Assembly: GCF_006007965.1 (NCBI RefSeq)
Contig: NZ_CP040748.1
Location: forward strand, 1,612,001 to 1,676,000
DNA: 64,000 nucleotides
Origin: Nocardioides jishulii
GTDB lineage: Bacteria; Actinomycetota; Actinomycetes; Propionibacteriales; Nocardioidaceae
Direction of reading: 5' to 3'
The stretch's first letter is position 1. Every line of letters starts with the position of its first letter. Below are positions 26,733-35,430 of this stretch, piece after piece. Under the pieces are notes generated by a model that made no database searches, had not been told where the DNA came from, and worked only from the letters and a program-made list of their open reading frames with translations. Both the position numbers and the translations under genes were made by a program.

Positions 26733-27767
26733 ATGCGCATCACCTTCGCCCCTTGGGGTGAGACCCTGGCCGAGCTGGCCGACGCCGGCCGCCGCGCCGA
26801 GGAGGCCGGGGCCGAGGTCATCTGGCTCCAGGAGCTCCACCGCAGCGCGTCCATCAGCGCCGCCGCGGTCATCCAGGCCACCAGCACTGCCCAGGTCGGC
26901 ACTGCCATCCAGCTGGCCTTCACCCGCAGCCCGATGGTCACCGCCCTGGAGGCCATGGACCTCGACGAACTGGCCGACGGCCGCTTCGTGCTCGGTCTGG
27001 GCACCGGCGTCCAGCGCCTCAACGAGGACTGGCACAACGCCCGCTGGGGCAAGCCGGTCGGCCACATGCGTGAGGTCGTGCGCAACGTCCGTCACTTCAC
27101 GGCCAACGCCACCTCGGGGGCCGAGATGGCGCTCGAGGGTGAGTACGAGCCGATGCGCATCCGCGGCTACGAGCGTCCCTACCCGGTGCGTCGTACCGAG
27201 ATTCCCGTCTACCTCGCGGCCATGGGCCCGGCGATGACCCGCCTGGCCGGGCGCATCGGTGACGGATGGATCAGCCACGAGCTCTGCTCGCCCACCTACC
27301 TGGCCGAGCGCACGCTGCCCGAGATCCAGGCTGGCGTCGACGCTGTCGAAGGGCGCCAGCGCTCCGACATCGAGCTCGTCGTCTCCGCCTGCTGCTCCGT
27401 CGACTCCGACCTCAAGGCCGCGGTCGACCGCGTCCGCCCGCACGTCGGCTTCTACGCCAGCGTGCGCACCTACGCCGACTTCTTCGAGTTCCACGGGCTC
27501 GCCGAGGACCAGCAGCGCGTCATCGACGCCTTCCGCGCAGGCACGGGAGCCGACTACCTGGGCGACGAGGTCAGTACCGCCATGGTCGACGCCATCACCC
27601 TCAACGGCGACCGCGACCGCGTCATGGAGCAGCTCTCCGCGTACGAAGGCCTCGCCGACGCCGTGAAGCTCTCCGCCCCCACCCACGGCCTGACCCCGGC
27701 AGAGATCCGGCAAGGCCAGGACGAGGTCATCGGCCTCATCCAGACGATCACCGGAGGACGCAAGTGA
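26733..27767 (+). CDS. LLM-class (F420- or flavin-dependent) oxidoreductase
   Basis: A 344-residue luciferase-like TIM barrel. Features are TFAPWGETLAELADAGRRAE, GRFVLGLGTGVQRLNEDWHN, VPVYLAAMGP-like IPVYLAAMGPAMTRLAGRIG, and a C-terminal DRVMEQLSAYEGL. The GLGTG and AMGP motifs line the cofactor pocket. Actinobacterial members usually use F420 but FMN-dependent monooxygenases have the same fold. It begins 4 bases after the MaoC gene stop and its stop overlaps the CoA-transferase start (GTGA), so it is part of the operon. A role in oxidising or reducing a keto or cyclic precursor before CoA-level degradation is only a suggestion. Confidence 0.82.
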   Translation: MRITFAPWGETLAELADAGRRAEEAGAEVIWLQELHRSASISAAAVIQATSTAQVGTAIQLAFTRSPMVTALEAMDLDELADGRFVLGLGTGVQRLNEDWHNARWGKPVGHMREVVRNVRHFTANATSGAEMALEGEYEPMRIRGYERPYPVRRTEIPVYLAAMGPAMTRLAGRIGDGWISHELCSPTYLAERTLPEIQAGVDAVEGRQRSDIELVVSACCSVDSDLKAAVDRVRPHVGFYASVRTYADFFEFHGLAEDQQRVIDAFRAGTGADYLGDEVSTAMVDAITLNGDRDRVMEQLSAYEGLADAVKLSAPTHGLTPAEIRQGQDEVIGLIQTITGGRK

Positions 27768-28993
27768 CCACCGCACAGGCTCGCCCCAAGCCGCTCGAGG
27801 GCATCCGCATCATCTCGCTGGAGCAGTACGGCGCCGGTCCCTTCGGGTCGGTGCACCTGGCCGACCTCGGCGCCGAGGTCATCAAGATCGAGGACCCCTC
27901 CGTCGGCGGCGACGTCGGCCGCTACGTCCCGCCGTACTTCGAGGAGGAGGACTCGCTCTTCTTCGAGACCTTCAACCGCAACAAGAAGTCGATCAGCATC
28001 GACATCAAGACCGAGGCCGGCCGCGCCGTCTTCGAGGACCTGGTCCGCAACGCCGACGCCGTCTACTCCAACCTGCGCGGCGACGTGCCGGTCAAGATCG
28101 GCATCACCTACGACCAGCTCAAGCACATCAACCCCGCGATCGTGTGCTGCTCCCTGACCGGCTTCGGCATGACCGGACCGCGCATGAAGGAGCCCGGCTA
28201 CGACTACGTGCTGCAGGGTCTGGCCGGCTGGATGGAGCTCACGGGCGAGCCCGACGGCCCGCCGACCAAGTCCGGCCTCTCCCTGGTCGACTTCTCCGGT
28301 GGCTACGTCGCCGCGCTCTCCCTGCTCGCCGGCCTGAACGCCGCGAAGCGCGACGGCATCGGCATGGACTGCGACGTCTCGCTCTACGACACCGCCATGG
28401 CGATGCTGACCTACCCGGCCACCTGGCACCTGAACGCCGGCTACCAGCCGCGACGCATCTCGCACTCCGCGCACCCCTCGCTGGTGCCCTTCCAGGCCTT
28501 CGAGGCCTCCGACGGCTGGTTCGTCGTCGGATGTGCGAAGGAGAAGTTCTGGGTGCGTCTCGCCGAGGTCATCGGCCACCCGGAGTGGGCCCAGCCCGGC
28601 TCCAAGTACGCCACGTTCTCGCTGCGTGACCAGAACCGCGACGAGCTCACCGCCGAGCTCGAGGCGATCTTCCGCACCAACACGGTCGACCACTGGCTCG
28701 GCCAGTGCTACCCGGCGCAGATCCCGTGCGGGCCGATCAACGACGTCGAGGCCGCGCTGAAGGACGAGCACCTCTCGGCTCGCCACATGCTGGTCGAGAC
28801 CGACCACCCGCGCTACGGCACGGTGACCCAGCTGGCCTCCCCGGTCCGCGTCGGGTCGGAGCTGCCGTCGTACGTCCGTGCGCCGCAGCGCAACGAGCAC
28901 TTCTCCGAGGTGCTCACCGAGGTGGCGGGCTACGACGAGGCGCGCATCGCCGAGCTCAAGGCCGCCGGTGCCTTCGGGGCGGACGCACGCTGA
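27764..28993 (+). CDS. Class III (CaiB/BaiF) CoA-transferase
   Basis: A 409-residue CoA-transferase that would activate a carboxylic acid by moving CoA from a donor such as succinyl-CoA. The N-terminus LEGIRIISLEQYGAGPFGSV, FETFNRNKKSISIDIKTEAG, SLTGFGMTGPRMKEPGYDYV and MDCDVSLYDTAM are family hallmarks; the Asp of SLYD is the expected acyl-carrying residue. GTG 27764 overlaps the previous stop and follows GGAGG; the longer open frame upstream lies over the LLM gene. In this operon it is the only CoA-activating enzyme and so probably makes the first committed step. Confidence 0.9.
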   Translation: MTTAQARPKPLEGIRIISLEQYGAGPFGSVHLADLGAEVIKIEDPSVGGDVGRYVPPYFEEEDSLFFETFNRNKKSISIDIKTEAGRAVFEDLVRNADAVYSNLRGDVPVKIGITYDQLKHINPAIVCCSLTGFGMTGPRMKEPGYDYVLQGLAGWMELTGEPDGPPTKSGLSLVDFSGGYVAALSLLAGLNAAKRDGIGMDCDVSLYDTAMAMLTYPATWHLNAGYQPRRISHSAHPSLVPFQAFEASDGWFVVGCAKEKFWVRLAEVIGHPEWAQPGSKYATFSLRDQNRDELTAELEAIFRTNTVDHWLGQCYPAQIPCGPINDVEAALKDEHLSARHMLVETDHPRYGTVTQLASPVRVGSELPSYVRAPQRNEHFSEVLTEVAGYDEARIAELKAAGAFGADAR

Positions 28994-30396
28994 TGATTGC
29001 CCGCCAGCTCGCTGCCTGGATCGTCGGTGAGGTGAGCGTGCCCGCCGCCGTGGAGCACGCGGCCCTGCGCCACCTGCTCGACGGCTTGGGCAACGCCGTG
29101 GCCGGGGCCAGGTCCGGCGCGGCAACGCCTGCCGTGACCGTCGCGCTCGGCCTGGGCGGACCGTCGGAGGCCACGGTCCTCGGCACCAGCGACAAGATCT
29201 CCGCGGTGGCCGCCGGACTGGCCAACGGGACGCTCGTGCACGCCCTCGACTTCGACGACACGCACGCCGGAGGACTGGTGCACGCGACGTCGGTCGTCCT
29301 GCCCGCCGCCTTCGCGGTCGGCGAGCAGGTCGGCGCCACCGGGCGCCAGGTCCTGGACGCAGCCGTGGTCGGCTACGAGGTGGCCTGCCGGGTCGCTGCC
29401 GCGGCCCCCAACGGGTTCCACTCCGGTGGACTGCACGCGACGATGGTCGCCGGGGTCTTCTCCTCGGCCGCCGTGGCGGCGCGCCTGATGCGCCTGGACG
29501 TCGAGACCACCGTGAACGCCCTCGGCCTCGCCGGGAGCCAGGCCGGTGGACTGCTCGCCTTCCTCGCCACCGGCGCCAGCACCAAGCAGCTCCACCCGGG
29601 ATTCGCCTCGCAGGCCGGAATCCAGGCCGCACGCCTCGCGCAGGCCGGGGCCACGGGGCCGGAGACAGTCTTCGACGGTCCGCACGGCGTGTACGAGGCC
29701 CTTGCTCCGGCGGCCCTCGCCAAGGGCATCGTGGACCGCGAGGTCCTGACCCGCGGGCTGGGCAGCTCGGACGCCGCCGACTGGGAGACCACCCGGATCG
29801 GCATCAAGCCCTGGCCCACCTGCCAGCTCGCCCATGTCACCATGGCGGCCGCCCAGGTGGCCCTGGCCGAGGCCGGCGTGGGCGTTGACCAGGTCCGGGC
29901 GCTCCACGCGAAGGTCCACCCCGACTCTGCCGCCGTGGTCTGCGCCACCGACCGTGACCTGACCCGCCCGGCGAGTGGGTACGCCGCGAAGTTCTCCCTC
30001 CCGTGGAGCGTGGCGGCGATCCTCGTCGACGGCCACGTGGGCGTCGAGACGTACACCCCGAGCCAGCTGGCACGCAACGAGATCGCCGAGCTGGCTGCCA
30101 AGGTCTCCTTCGACGTCGTCGACCCCGGCGTCGTGGCCGCCGACGCGCCCGGTGACGTCGTGCTCACGCTCGCCGACGGACGCCAGGTCGCCGGTCACCT
30201 CGACCGCAGCCCCGGTGGCGGCTCCAACCCGCTCTCGGACGAGGGCCTGTTCACCAAGTTCTCCGGCAACGTCGGCCCGCTGGCCGACGACCTCGGTGCG
30301 GCCCTGCGTGCGCTGCCCGAGGCCGCTGACCTCACACTCATCCTGACGCTCGCCGCCCAGGCGGCCGCCGACTCTCCCCAGGAGGCCCTCGCATGA
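28993..30396 (+). CDS. MmgE/PrpD family protein (2-methylcitrate dehydratase / cis-aconitate decarboxylase fold)
   Basis: A 467-residue MmgE/PrpD protein. Characteristic stretches are GNAVAGARSGAATPAVTVAL, ALDFDDTHAGGLVHATSVVL, FHSGGLHATMVAG and GASTKQLHPGFASQAG. The family includes 2-methylcitrate dehydratase, cis-aconitate decarboxylase (which makes itaconate) and several isomerases or hydro-lyases of branched polycarboxylates. The start ATG 28993 shares a base with the preceding stop (TGATG). No propionate genes (prpB, prpC) are nearby, so a role specific to this operon's substrate is more likely than the methylcitrate cycle. The exact reaction is unknown. Confidence 0.85.
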   Translation: MIARQLAAWIVGEVSVPAAVEHAALRHLLDGLGNAVAGARSGAATPAVTVALGLGGPSEATVLGTSDKISAVAAGLANGTLVHALDFDDTHAGGLVHATSVVLPAAFAVGEQVGATGRQVLDAAVVGYEVACRVAAAAPNGFHSGGLHATMVAGVFSSAAVAARLMRLDVETTVNALGLAGSQAGGLLAFLATGASTKQLHPGFASQAGIQAARLAQAGATGPETVFDGPHGVYEALAPAALAKGIVDREVLTRGLGSSDAADWETTRIGIKPWPTCQLAHVTMAAAQVALAEAGVGVDQVRALHAKVHPDSAAVVCATDRDLTRPASGYAAKFSLPWSVAAILVDGHVGVETYTPSQLARNEIAELAAKVSFDVVDPGVVAADAPGDVVLTLADGRQVAGHLDRSPGGGSNPLSDEGLFTKFSGNVGPLADDLGAALRALPEAADLTLILTLAAQAAADSPQEALA

Positions 30397-31634
30397 CCCT
30401 CAACGCCATCAAGCCCGCCGAGTTCCCGTGGTTCCCCTACGAGGGCTTCACCTTCTGCCTCGGTCTCACCGAGGGTGACCACGCCTGGACCTCAGGCCAC
30501 ACCTCGGCCCGTCAGGACGAGGCCCTGGGCAAGATGACCGTCAACGGCACGATGACCGAGCAGGCGGAGATCGCCTACGCCAAGACTCTCGCCATCCTCG
30601 AGGCCGCCGGGTTCAGCGCCGACGACGTCACCCGCGTCACGGAGAACGTGACCAGGGCGGGGATGCACGCCTACGAGGAGCAGGCAGCCGTGCGCCGCCG
30701 CATCTACGGCGACCGTCCGACGGTCCGCACCGTCGCGGTGGAGCGCCTCGTCCGCCGCAACGCCTGGCTCGAGGTCGAGCTGCACGCCACCAAGGGTGGC
30801 GGCAAGACCCTGGTCGCGACCTCGTCGGAGCCGCAGGCCGGCACGTTCCGCCCCTCCGCGATCACCGAGGGTGCGCACGGCGTCGTCTACCTGCCCACCG
30901 TCGTGCCGATCGACGAGAACGGTGAGGTCGTCTTCCCCGGTGACTTCGTCGCGCAGTACCGCTACATCCTCGAGAAGGCGGGCGAGATGCTGGAGTCGGT
31001 GGGCCTGACGTTGGGCCACGCCGTCACCACGTTCGACTACTCGACTCCGGAGACGCGCGACGTCTACCGCAAGACGCACTGGGTCCGCAAGGAGCTCCTG
31101 GGCCAGAACAAGAACGGCGTCTTTCCCGGCGCCGGCGGCATCCTGATGAGCGAGCTCCACGCCCCCGGCGTGATGGTCGCCATGGACGTCACCGCCTCGC
31201 GCCACGAGCTCGAGCTCGTCAACCCGGGCTGGAGCCGTTACGACACGCTCACCTACGCCCCGGGCATCAAGGCTGGTCGCATGCTCTTCATGTCCGGCTT
31301 CGCCTCGCTCGACATGGAGTCGCAGCAGGCGCTGCACGACGGCGACCTCGGCAAGCAGGCCGAAGTGACCTTCGGCGCGATCCTGCACCTGCTGGAGTCG
31401 GAGGGCCTCACCGCCGCCGACCTGCTCGAGACCACGGAGTACTGCGTCGAGTCCTACGTGGGCGACTACAAGGCCGTGGCCGAGGTGCGCGAGCGCCTGC
31501 TGTGCGCTCCTTGGCCCGCCTCCACCGGCGCCCTGTGCCACTCGCTGCTGCGCCCGGAGTTCGGCCTGGAGGTCTTCCCGACCGCGCTCTACCCCGAGGA
31601 CCACCCGCGCATCACCGGCGCCACCGAGGCCTGA
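30393..31634 (+). CDS. Protein with three RidA (YjgF/YER057c/UK114) domains
   Basis: A 413-residue protein in which I see three consecutive RidA-like units. Unit 1, about 15-135, has AWTSGHTSARQ, AYAKTLAILEAAGFSADDVT and RTVAVERL. Unit 2, about 150-280, has GVVYLPTVVP, YRYILEKAGEMLESVGLTLG and VAMDVTASRHE. Unit 3, about 288-405, has RMLFMSGFAS, TFGAILHLLESEGLTAADLL and FGLEVFPTAL. Ordinary RidA proteins are about 130 residues and trimeric, so one chain could fold as a pseudo-trimer. RidA enzymes hydrolyse imines/enamines; whether any unit keeps the catalytic Arg needs an alignment. ATGA overlap with the gene before. Confidence 0.8.
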   Translation: MTLNAIKPAEFPWFPYEGFTFCLGLTEGDHAWTSGHTSARQDEALGKMTVNGTMTEQAEIAYAKTLAILEAAGFSADDVTRVTENVTRAGMHAYEEQAAVRRRIYGDRPTVRTVAVERLVRRNAWLEVELHATKGGGKTLVATSSEPQAGTFRPSAITEGAHGVVYLPTVVPIDENGEVVFPGDFVAQYRYILEKAGEMLESVGLTLGHAVTTFDYSTPETRDVYRKTHWVRKELLGQNKNGVFPGAGGILMSELHAPGVMVAMDVTASRHELELVNPGWSRYDTLTYAPGIKAGRMLFMSGFASLDMESQQALHDGDLGKQAEVTFGAILHLLESEGLTAADLLETTEYCVESYVGDYKAVAEVRERLLCAPWPASTGALCHSLLRPEFGLEVFPTALYPEDHPRITGATEA

Positions 31635-31643
31635 GGAGCACCG

Positions 31644-32159
31644 ATGAGCCTGCTCACCCCCGAGATTGCCGCACTGGAGGGCACGAAGCGCGTCTACACC
31701 GCGCCCGAGCCCTTCGGGGGCGCGGCCGGTCGCTACTTCGGCCTGGCCGTCGGCGACCACAACCCGCTCTACTCCGACCCCGCGTACGCCCGCGCCCAGG
31801 GCCTGGCGGACGTCACCGCCCCGTTGACGCTGATCACGGAGACCAACCAGTACGCCGCCCTCCCGATGGACGAGGAAGGCTACGCCGGCCACACGTGGGG
31901 CCTGAACGTGCCGAACACGCGCCAGGTGCGCGGCGGCAACTCCTACACCTTCCACCGTCGCCTCCGGCCCACCGACGTGGTGACCGCGACCTGGTCGATC
32001 GACAAGGTCTCGACCAAGGTCAACAAGGCCGGTGCTGAGATGCTGCTGGTGAACTCCAGCGCCACCTACACCAACCAGGACGGTGAGGTGCTGGCGGAGA
32101 ACGCGGAGACCATCATTTTTGTCGAGCTGGCCCCCGCCCCGAAGGAGGCACAGGCATGA
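31644..32159 (+). CDS. FAS1-type dehydratase half (MaoC-like N-terminal domain protein)
   Basis: A 171-residue hot-dog protein of the MaoC N-terminal/FAS1-like dehydratase type. It contains ALEGTKRVYTAPEPFGGAAG, FGLAVGDHNPLYSDPAYARA and RPTDVVTATWSIDKVSTKVN. Such halves usually pair with a second MaoC half to make a heteromeric (R)-specific hydratase, with the catalytic residues in the partner. The partner is almost surely the next gene, whose start overlaps this stop (ATGA). ATG 31644 follows TGAGGAGCACC. Confidence 0.82.
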   Translation: MSLLTPEIAALEGTKRVYTAPEPFGGAAGRYFGLAVGDHNPLYSDPAYARAQGLADVTAPLTLITETNQYAALPMDEEGYAGHTWGLNVPNTRQVRGGNSYTFHRRLRPTDVVTATWSIDKVSTKVNKAGAEMLLVNSSATYTNQDGEVLAENAETIIFVELAPAPKEAQA

Positions 32160-32632
32160 CCTGGACCGACGCGTACCCGACGGAGTTCGTCGACCACGCC
32201 TCCATCGCCGTCGGCGACACCGTGCCGCAGCTGGAGCGCACCATCACGCTGACCGACATGGTGGCCTACGCGGGCGCCACGTGGGACTGGCACAAGCTCC
32301 ACTACGACATGGACTACGTCGCCGAGAAGAAGCTGCCCGGCCCGATCGTCGACGGCCAGGTCTACGGTGCCCTGCTGGTCGAGATGCTCCAGGACTGGCT
32401 CGGCCCGCAGTCCTTCGTGCACAAGCTCGACTTCGCCTTCCGCAACCTGGTCTTCGCCGGCGAGACGCTGCGCTGCTCGGGCGAGGTCACCGAGGTGGCT
32501 GAGGACCGGATCACCGTCTCCATGCAGGTGGTCGTGGTCGACGCCGAGGGCAACGACGGGCGAGCGGCGGCAGCTCCCTGCAGCGCCGTGGTCCTGCTCG
32601 GCACCCCTGACGGTCCGGGAGCCAGCGCATGA
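32156..32632 (+). CDS. MaoC-like hydratase half
   Basis: A 158-residue hot-dog protein with TLTDMVAYAGATWDWHKLHY and DMDYVAEKKLPGPIVDGQVY. The Asp/His pair in the WDWHKLHYD segment is the likely hydratase catalytic site. It overlaps both neighbours by 4 bases (ATGA twice), between the FAS1-type half and the thiolase-fold gene. The pair of MaoC halves followed by a thiolase-fold protein and DUF35 parallels the order of functions in the igr sterol side-chain operon (ChsH1/ChsH2, Ltp2), where the hydrated CoA ester is cleaved by a retro-aldol reaction. Confidence 0.82.
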   Translation: MTWTDAYPTEFVDHASIAVGDTVPQLERTITLTDMVAYAGATWDWHKLHYDMDYVAEKKLPGPIVDGQVYGALLVEMLQDWLGPQSFVHKLDFAFRNLVFAGETLRCSGEVTEVAEDRITVSMQVVVVDAEGNDGRAAAAPCSAVVLLGTPDGPGASA

Positions 32633-33777
32633 GCACCGGCGTCGCGATCGTCGGCGCCGCCGAGTGCGACCTCGGGGTGACCGAGAAGTCCATCCTGACG
32701 CTGCAGACCCAAGCCGTCACCCGTGCCCTGGCTGACGCCGGCCTCACGCTGGCCGACGTCGACGGCATCGCGACCAACAACATCTCGCGGTTCTCCGCCA
32801 CCCAGCTGGCCGACTACCTGGGCGTCGTGCCGACGTGGACGGAGTCGACCTTCGCCGGTGGCTCCGCCTTCGAGATGTACGTCGCGCGCGCCGTCCAGGC
32901 GATCGAGGCCGGACAGGCGTCGGTCGTCGTGATCTCGTTCGCGTCCAACCAGCGTTCGGCGAGGTCGCGCAAGATGGGCGGCGTCCACGAGGCGTGGATC
33001 CCCGAGGCGCAGTTCGAAGAGCCCTACGACATGCTCTACCCGCTGTCGTACTACGCGATGGCCGCGCAGAGCTACATGCACCGTTACGGCGGGACGCACG
33101 AGCAGCTCGCCGAGATCGCGGTGGCGGCCCGGGAGTGGGCCCTGCTCAACCCGAAGGCGTTCCGCCACGGCAAGGGGTCGCTGACGGCCGCGGACATCAC
33201 CGGGTCGACGCCGGTCTCCTCCCCGTTGACGGTGGGGGACTGCTGCCTGGTCACCGACGGCGGCGGCGCCATCGTCCTGACCTCGTTGGAGCGCGCTCGC
33301 AGCCTCAAGCAGAAGCCGGTCCAGGTGCTCGGCTACGGGGAGCGCACCACGAACACCTCGTTCACTGCCGTCGCCGACCTCTCGGTGCCCGGTGCCCGTG
33401 GTGCGGCGAAGGACGCCTTCGCCCGGGCTGGCATCACGATCGCCGACGTCGACGTCACCGAGGTCTACGACTCGTTCACCATCACCGCCGCCCTGAGCCT
33501 GGAGGCGCTGGGCCACTGCGGTGAGGGGGAGGCTCTGGAGTTCATCCAGGACGGTCGACTTCGCCCCGGGGGAGCCCTGCCGTTCAACACCAACGGCGGG
33601 GGACTGTCGTACTGCCACCCCGGTCAGTACGGGATCCTCCTGCTCATCGAGGCGGTCCGTCAGCTGCGCGGCGAGTGCGGCGAACGGCAGGTCGCCGACG
33701 CCGAGGTCGCCGTGGCCCATGGCACCGGCGGGATCCTCTCCACCCACGCCACCGTCGTCCTGGGAGCTGACCGATGA
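32629..33777 (+). CDS. Thiolase-fold protein of the SCP-x/Ltp type lacking the N-terminal nucleophilic Cys (possible aldolase)
   Basis: A 382-residue thiolase superfamily protein. At the usual site of the acyl-accepting Cys (around residue 75) the sequence reads TESTFAGGSAFEMY without Cys, so classic thiolysis is unlikely. The region EVYDSFTITAALSLEALGHC (Tyr280-Asp281) and NTNGGGLSYCHPGQYG (Cys329-His330) replace the typical thiolase motifs. The Tyr-Asp arrangement recalls Ltp2-type retro-aldolases, which lack the Cys and need a DUF35 partner. Here the next gene is a DUF35 protein, overlapping by ATGA. I infer a CoA-ester aldolase; a scaffold or non-catalytic role is the alternative. Confidence 0.78.
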   Translation: MSTGVAIVGAAECDLGVTEKSILTLQTQAVTRALADAGLTLADVDGIATNNISRFSATQLADYLGVVPTWTESTFAGGSAFEMYVARAVQAIEAGQASVVVISFASNQRSARSRKMGGVHEAWIPEAQFEEPYDMLYPLSYYAMAAQSYMHRYGGTHEQLAEIAVAAREWALLNPKAFRHGKGSLTAADITGSTPVSSPLTVGDCCLVTDGGGAIVLTSLERARSLKQKPVQVLGYGERTTNTSFTAVADLSVPGARGAAKDAFARAGITIADVDVTEVYDSFTITAALSLEALGHCGEGEALEFIQDGRLRPGGALPFNTNGGGLSYCHPGQYGILLLIEAVRQLRGECGERQVADAEVAVAHGTGGILSTHATVVLGADR

Positions 33778-34199
33778 CCGATCACACTGCCCCCTGGGTG
33801 CCCGGGACCGTGCCGCCTGCCGACGAGGTCTCGGCCGCGTTCTGGGACGCCACGCGCGAGCACCGCTACACCGTGCAGACGTGCTCGGCGTGCCAGCACG
33901 TGCAGTACCCACCGAAGGCGCTCTGCACGGGCTGCATGTCGATGGACCACCTCACCCAGGTGGCCTCCACCGGAGCTGGCACGGTGGACACCTTCACCGT
34001 CGTCCACCGCGCTCCGCGCCCTGACCTCGAGGTTCCCTACACGGTTGCCCGCGTACGCCTGACCGAGGGCCCCGTCGTCCTCACCCGGCTGGAGCCCGCC
34101 GTGCCGGGTGAGTCCGGCTGGACGATCGGAGACGAGGTCGTCCTCGACTGGGCCGACCTGCCCGACGGTCGCGCCCTCCCGTTCCACCGCCGGGCCTGA
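33774..34199 (+). CDS. DUF35 zinc-ribbon/OB-fold protein
   Basis: A 141-residue protein with an N-terminal helix, a rubredoxin-like zinc ribbon (Cys37, Cys40, Cys51, Cys54: CSAC...CTGC) and a C-terminal OB fold (GAGTVDTFTVVHRAPRPDLE ...). DUF35 proteins bind thiolase-fold enzymes and complete their activity; in sterol degradation the DUF35 part of ChsH2 is essential to Ltp2. Its start overlaps the thiolase-fold stop (ATGA), which strongly suggests a complex. It is a stand-alone DUF35, not fused to MaoC. Confidence 0.9.
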   Translation: MTDHTAPWVPGTVPPADEVSAAFWDATREHRYTVQTCSACQHVQYPPKALCTGCMSMDHLTQVASTGAGTVDTFTVVHRAPRPDLEVPYTVARVRLTEGPVVLTRLEPAVPGESGWTIGDEVVLDWADLPDGRALPFHRRA

Positions 34200-34257
34200 G
34201 GCCCGGCACCACCGACCCCACGCCGCGTCCCGCGGCCCGCACCCCCAGGAGCCACAC

Positions 34258-35430
34258 GTGGACTTCACGTTCAACGAGGACCAGCGCGAGTTCAAGGCGC
34301 TGCTCCGCCAGTTCGTCGACAACGAGATCAAGCCGGTCGCCCGTGAGTGGGAGCAGGCAGGGCGGTACCCGACCGAGATCGTCGAGGGCATGAAGGAGAT
34401 GGGCCTCTTCGGCATCACCGTGCCCGAGGAGTACGGCGGCCTCGACCTCGACCCGGTCTCCTTCGGACTCGTCTTCGAGGAGATCGCTCGCGGCTGGATG
34501 GGAATCGCCGGCATCCTCGGCTCGCACTCCCTGGCGTGCCGTCTCATCGCCATGCACGGCACCGAGGAGCAGAAGAGCAAGTACCTGCCCGACCTCGCCA
34601 CCGGCAAGCGTCGTACCGGCATCGGTCTCACCGAGCCTGACGCCGGCACCGACCTCCAGGGCATCCGCACCACGGCCCGCCTGGAGGGCGAGGGCGACGA
34701 CGCGTACTACGTCGTCAACGGCTCCAAGATGTGGATCACCAACGCCCGCTACGCCGACCCGCTGCCGGTCCTGGTCAAGACCGACCCGTCGGCCTCGCCG
34801 GCCCACAAGGGCATGTCCGTCCTCCTGATCGAGGCAGGCACCCCGGGCTTCGAGGTCACCAAGGACATCCCGAAGCTCGGCTACAAGGGCACCGAGTCCT
34901 GCGAGATCCTCCTCGACAACGTCAAGGTGCCGGTGAGCCAGCTCGTCGGCGGCATCGAGGGCAAGGGCATGCAGCAGGTGCTCTCCGCCCTGGAGTGGGG
35001 CCGCGTCAACATCGCTGCGCGCTCGGTGGGCATCGCCCAGCGCGCCTACGAGGAGGCGTTGGCCTACTCCCAGGAGCGCAAGGCGTTCGGCAAGGCCATC
35101 TCGGAGTTCCAGCTCGTGGCCGCCAAGATCGGCGAGCTCGGCACCCAGGTCCAGGCCGCGCGCCTGATGGCCTACTGGGCCGCGGACGCCGTCAAGAACG
35201 GTCGCGCCGACGGTGCCACCGGCATGGCCAAGATCTTCTGCTCCGAGGTGGCGCTCCAGGCCTCGATCGACTCGCTCAAGGTGCACGGCGGCTACGGCTA
35301 CTCGACCGAGTTCGAGGTCGAGCGCCTCTACCGTGACTCCATCCTGATGAGCATCGGTGAGGGCACCAACGACATCCTCCGCACCGTGGTGGCCAAGTCC
35401 CTGCTCAAGGGCGAGACGAAGGTCGGCTGA
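34258..35430 (+). CDS. Acyl-CoA dehydrogenase with Asp at the usual catalytic Glu position
   Basis: A 390-residue acyl-CoA dehydrogenase beginning VDFTFNEDQREFKALLRQFV. Flavin and substrate motifs are GLTEPDAGTDLQGI, GSKMWITNARYAD and SQERKAFGKAISEFQLVAAK. Near the C-terminus the motif reads IGEGTNDILRTVVAKSLL, so residue 372 is Asp where most relatives have the base Glu (GTNEI). The alternative base position used by isovaleryl-CoA dehydrogenases also has no obvious Glu in exact register (SALEWGRVNIAAR). GTG 34258 follows AGGAG by 8 nt; the open frame continues upstream over the DUF35 gene but without homology. It is probably the dehydrogenation step of the operon's pathway. Confidence 0.9.
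   Translation: MDFTFNEDQREFKALLRQFVDNEIKPVAREWEQAGRYPTEIVEGMKEMGLFGITVPEEYGGLDLDPVSFGLVFEEIARGWMGIAGILGSHSLACRLIAMHGTEEQKSKYLPDLATGKRRTGIGLTEPDAGTDLQGIRTTARLEGEGDDAYYVVNGSKMWITNARYADPLPVLVKTDPSASPAHKGMSVLLIEAGTPGFEVTKDIPKLGYKGTESCEILLDNVKVPVSQLVGGIEGKGMQQVLSALEWGRVNIAARSVGIAQRAYEEALAYSQERKAFGKAISEFQLVAAKIGELGTQVQAARLMAYWAADAVKNGRADGATGMAKIFCSEVALQASIDSLKVHGGYGYSTEFEVERLYRDSILMSIGEGTNDILRTVVAKSLLKGETKVG

Noticed and set aside
28993..30396. The MmgE/PrpD gene as 2-methylcitrate dehydratase of the methylcitrate cycle
   Set aside because: No prpB or prpC neighbours and an operon context of other CoA-ester enzymes; the name prpD is not justified.
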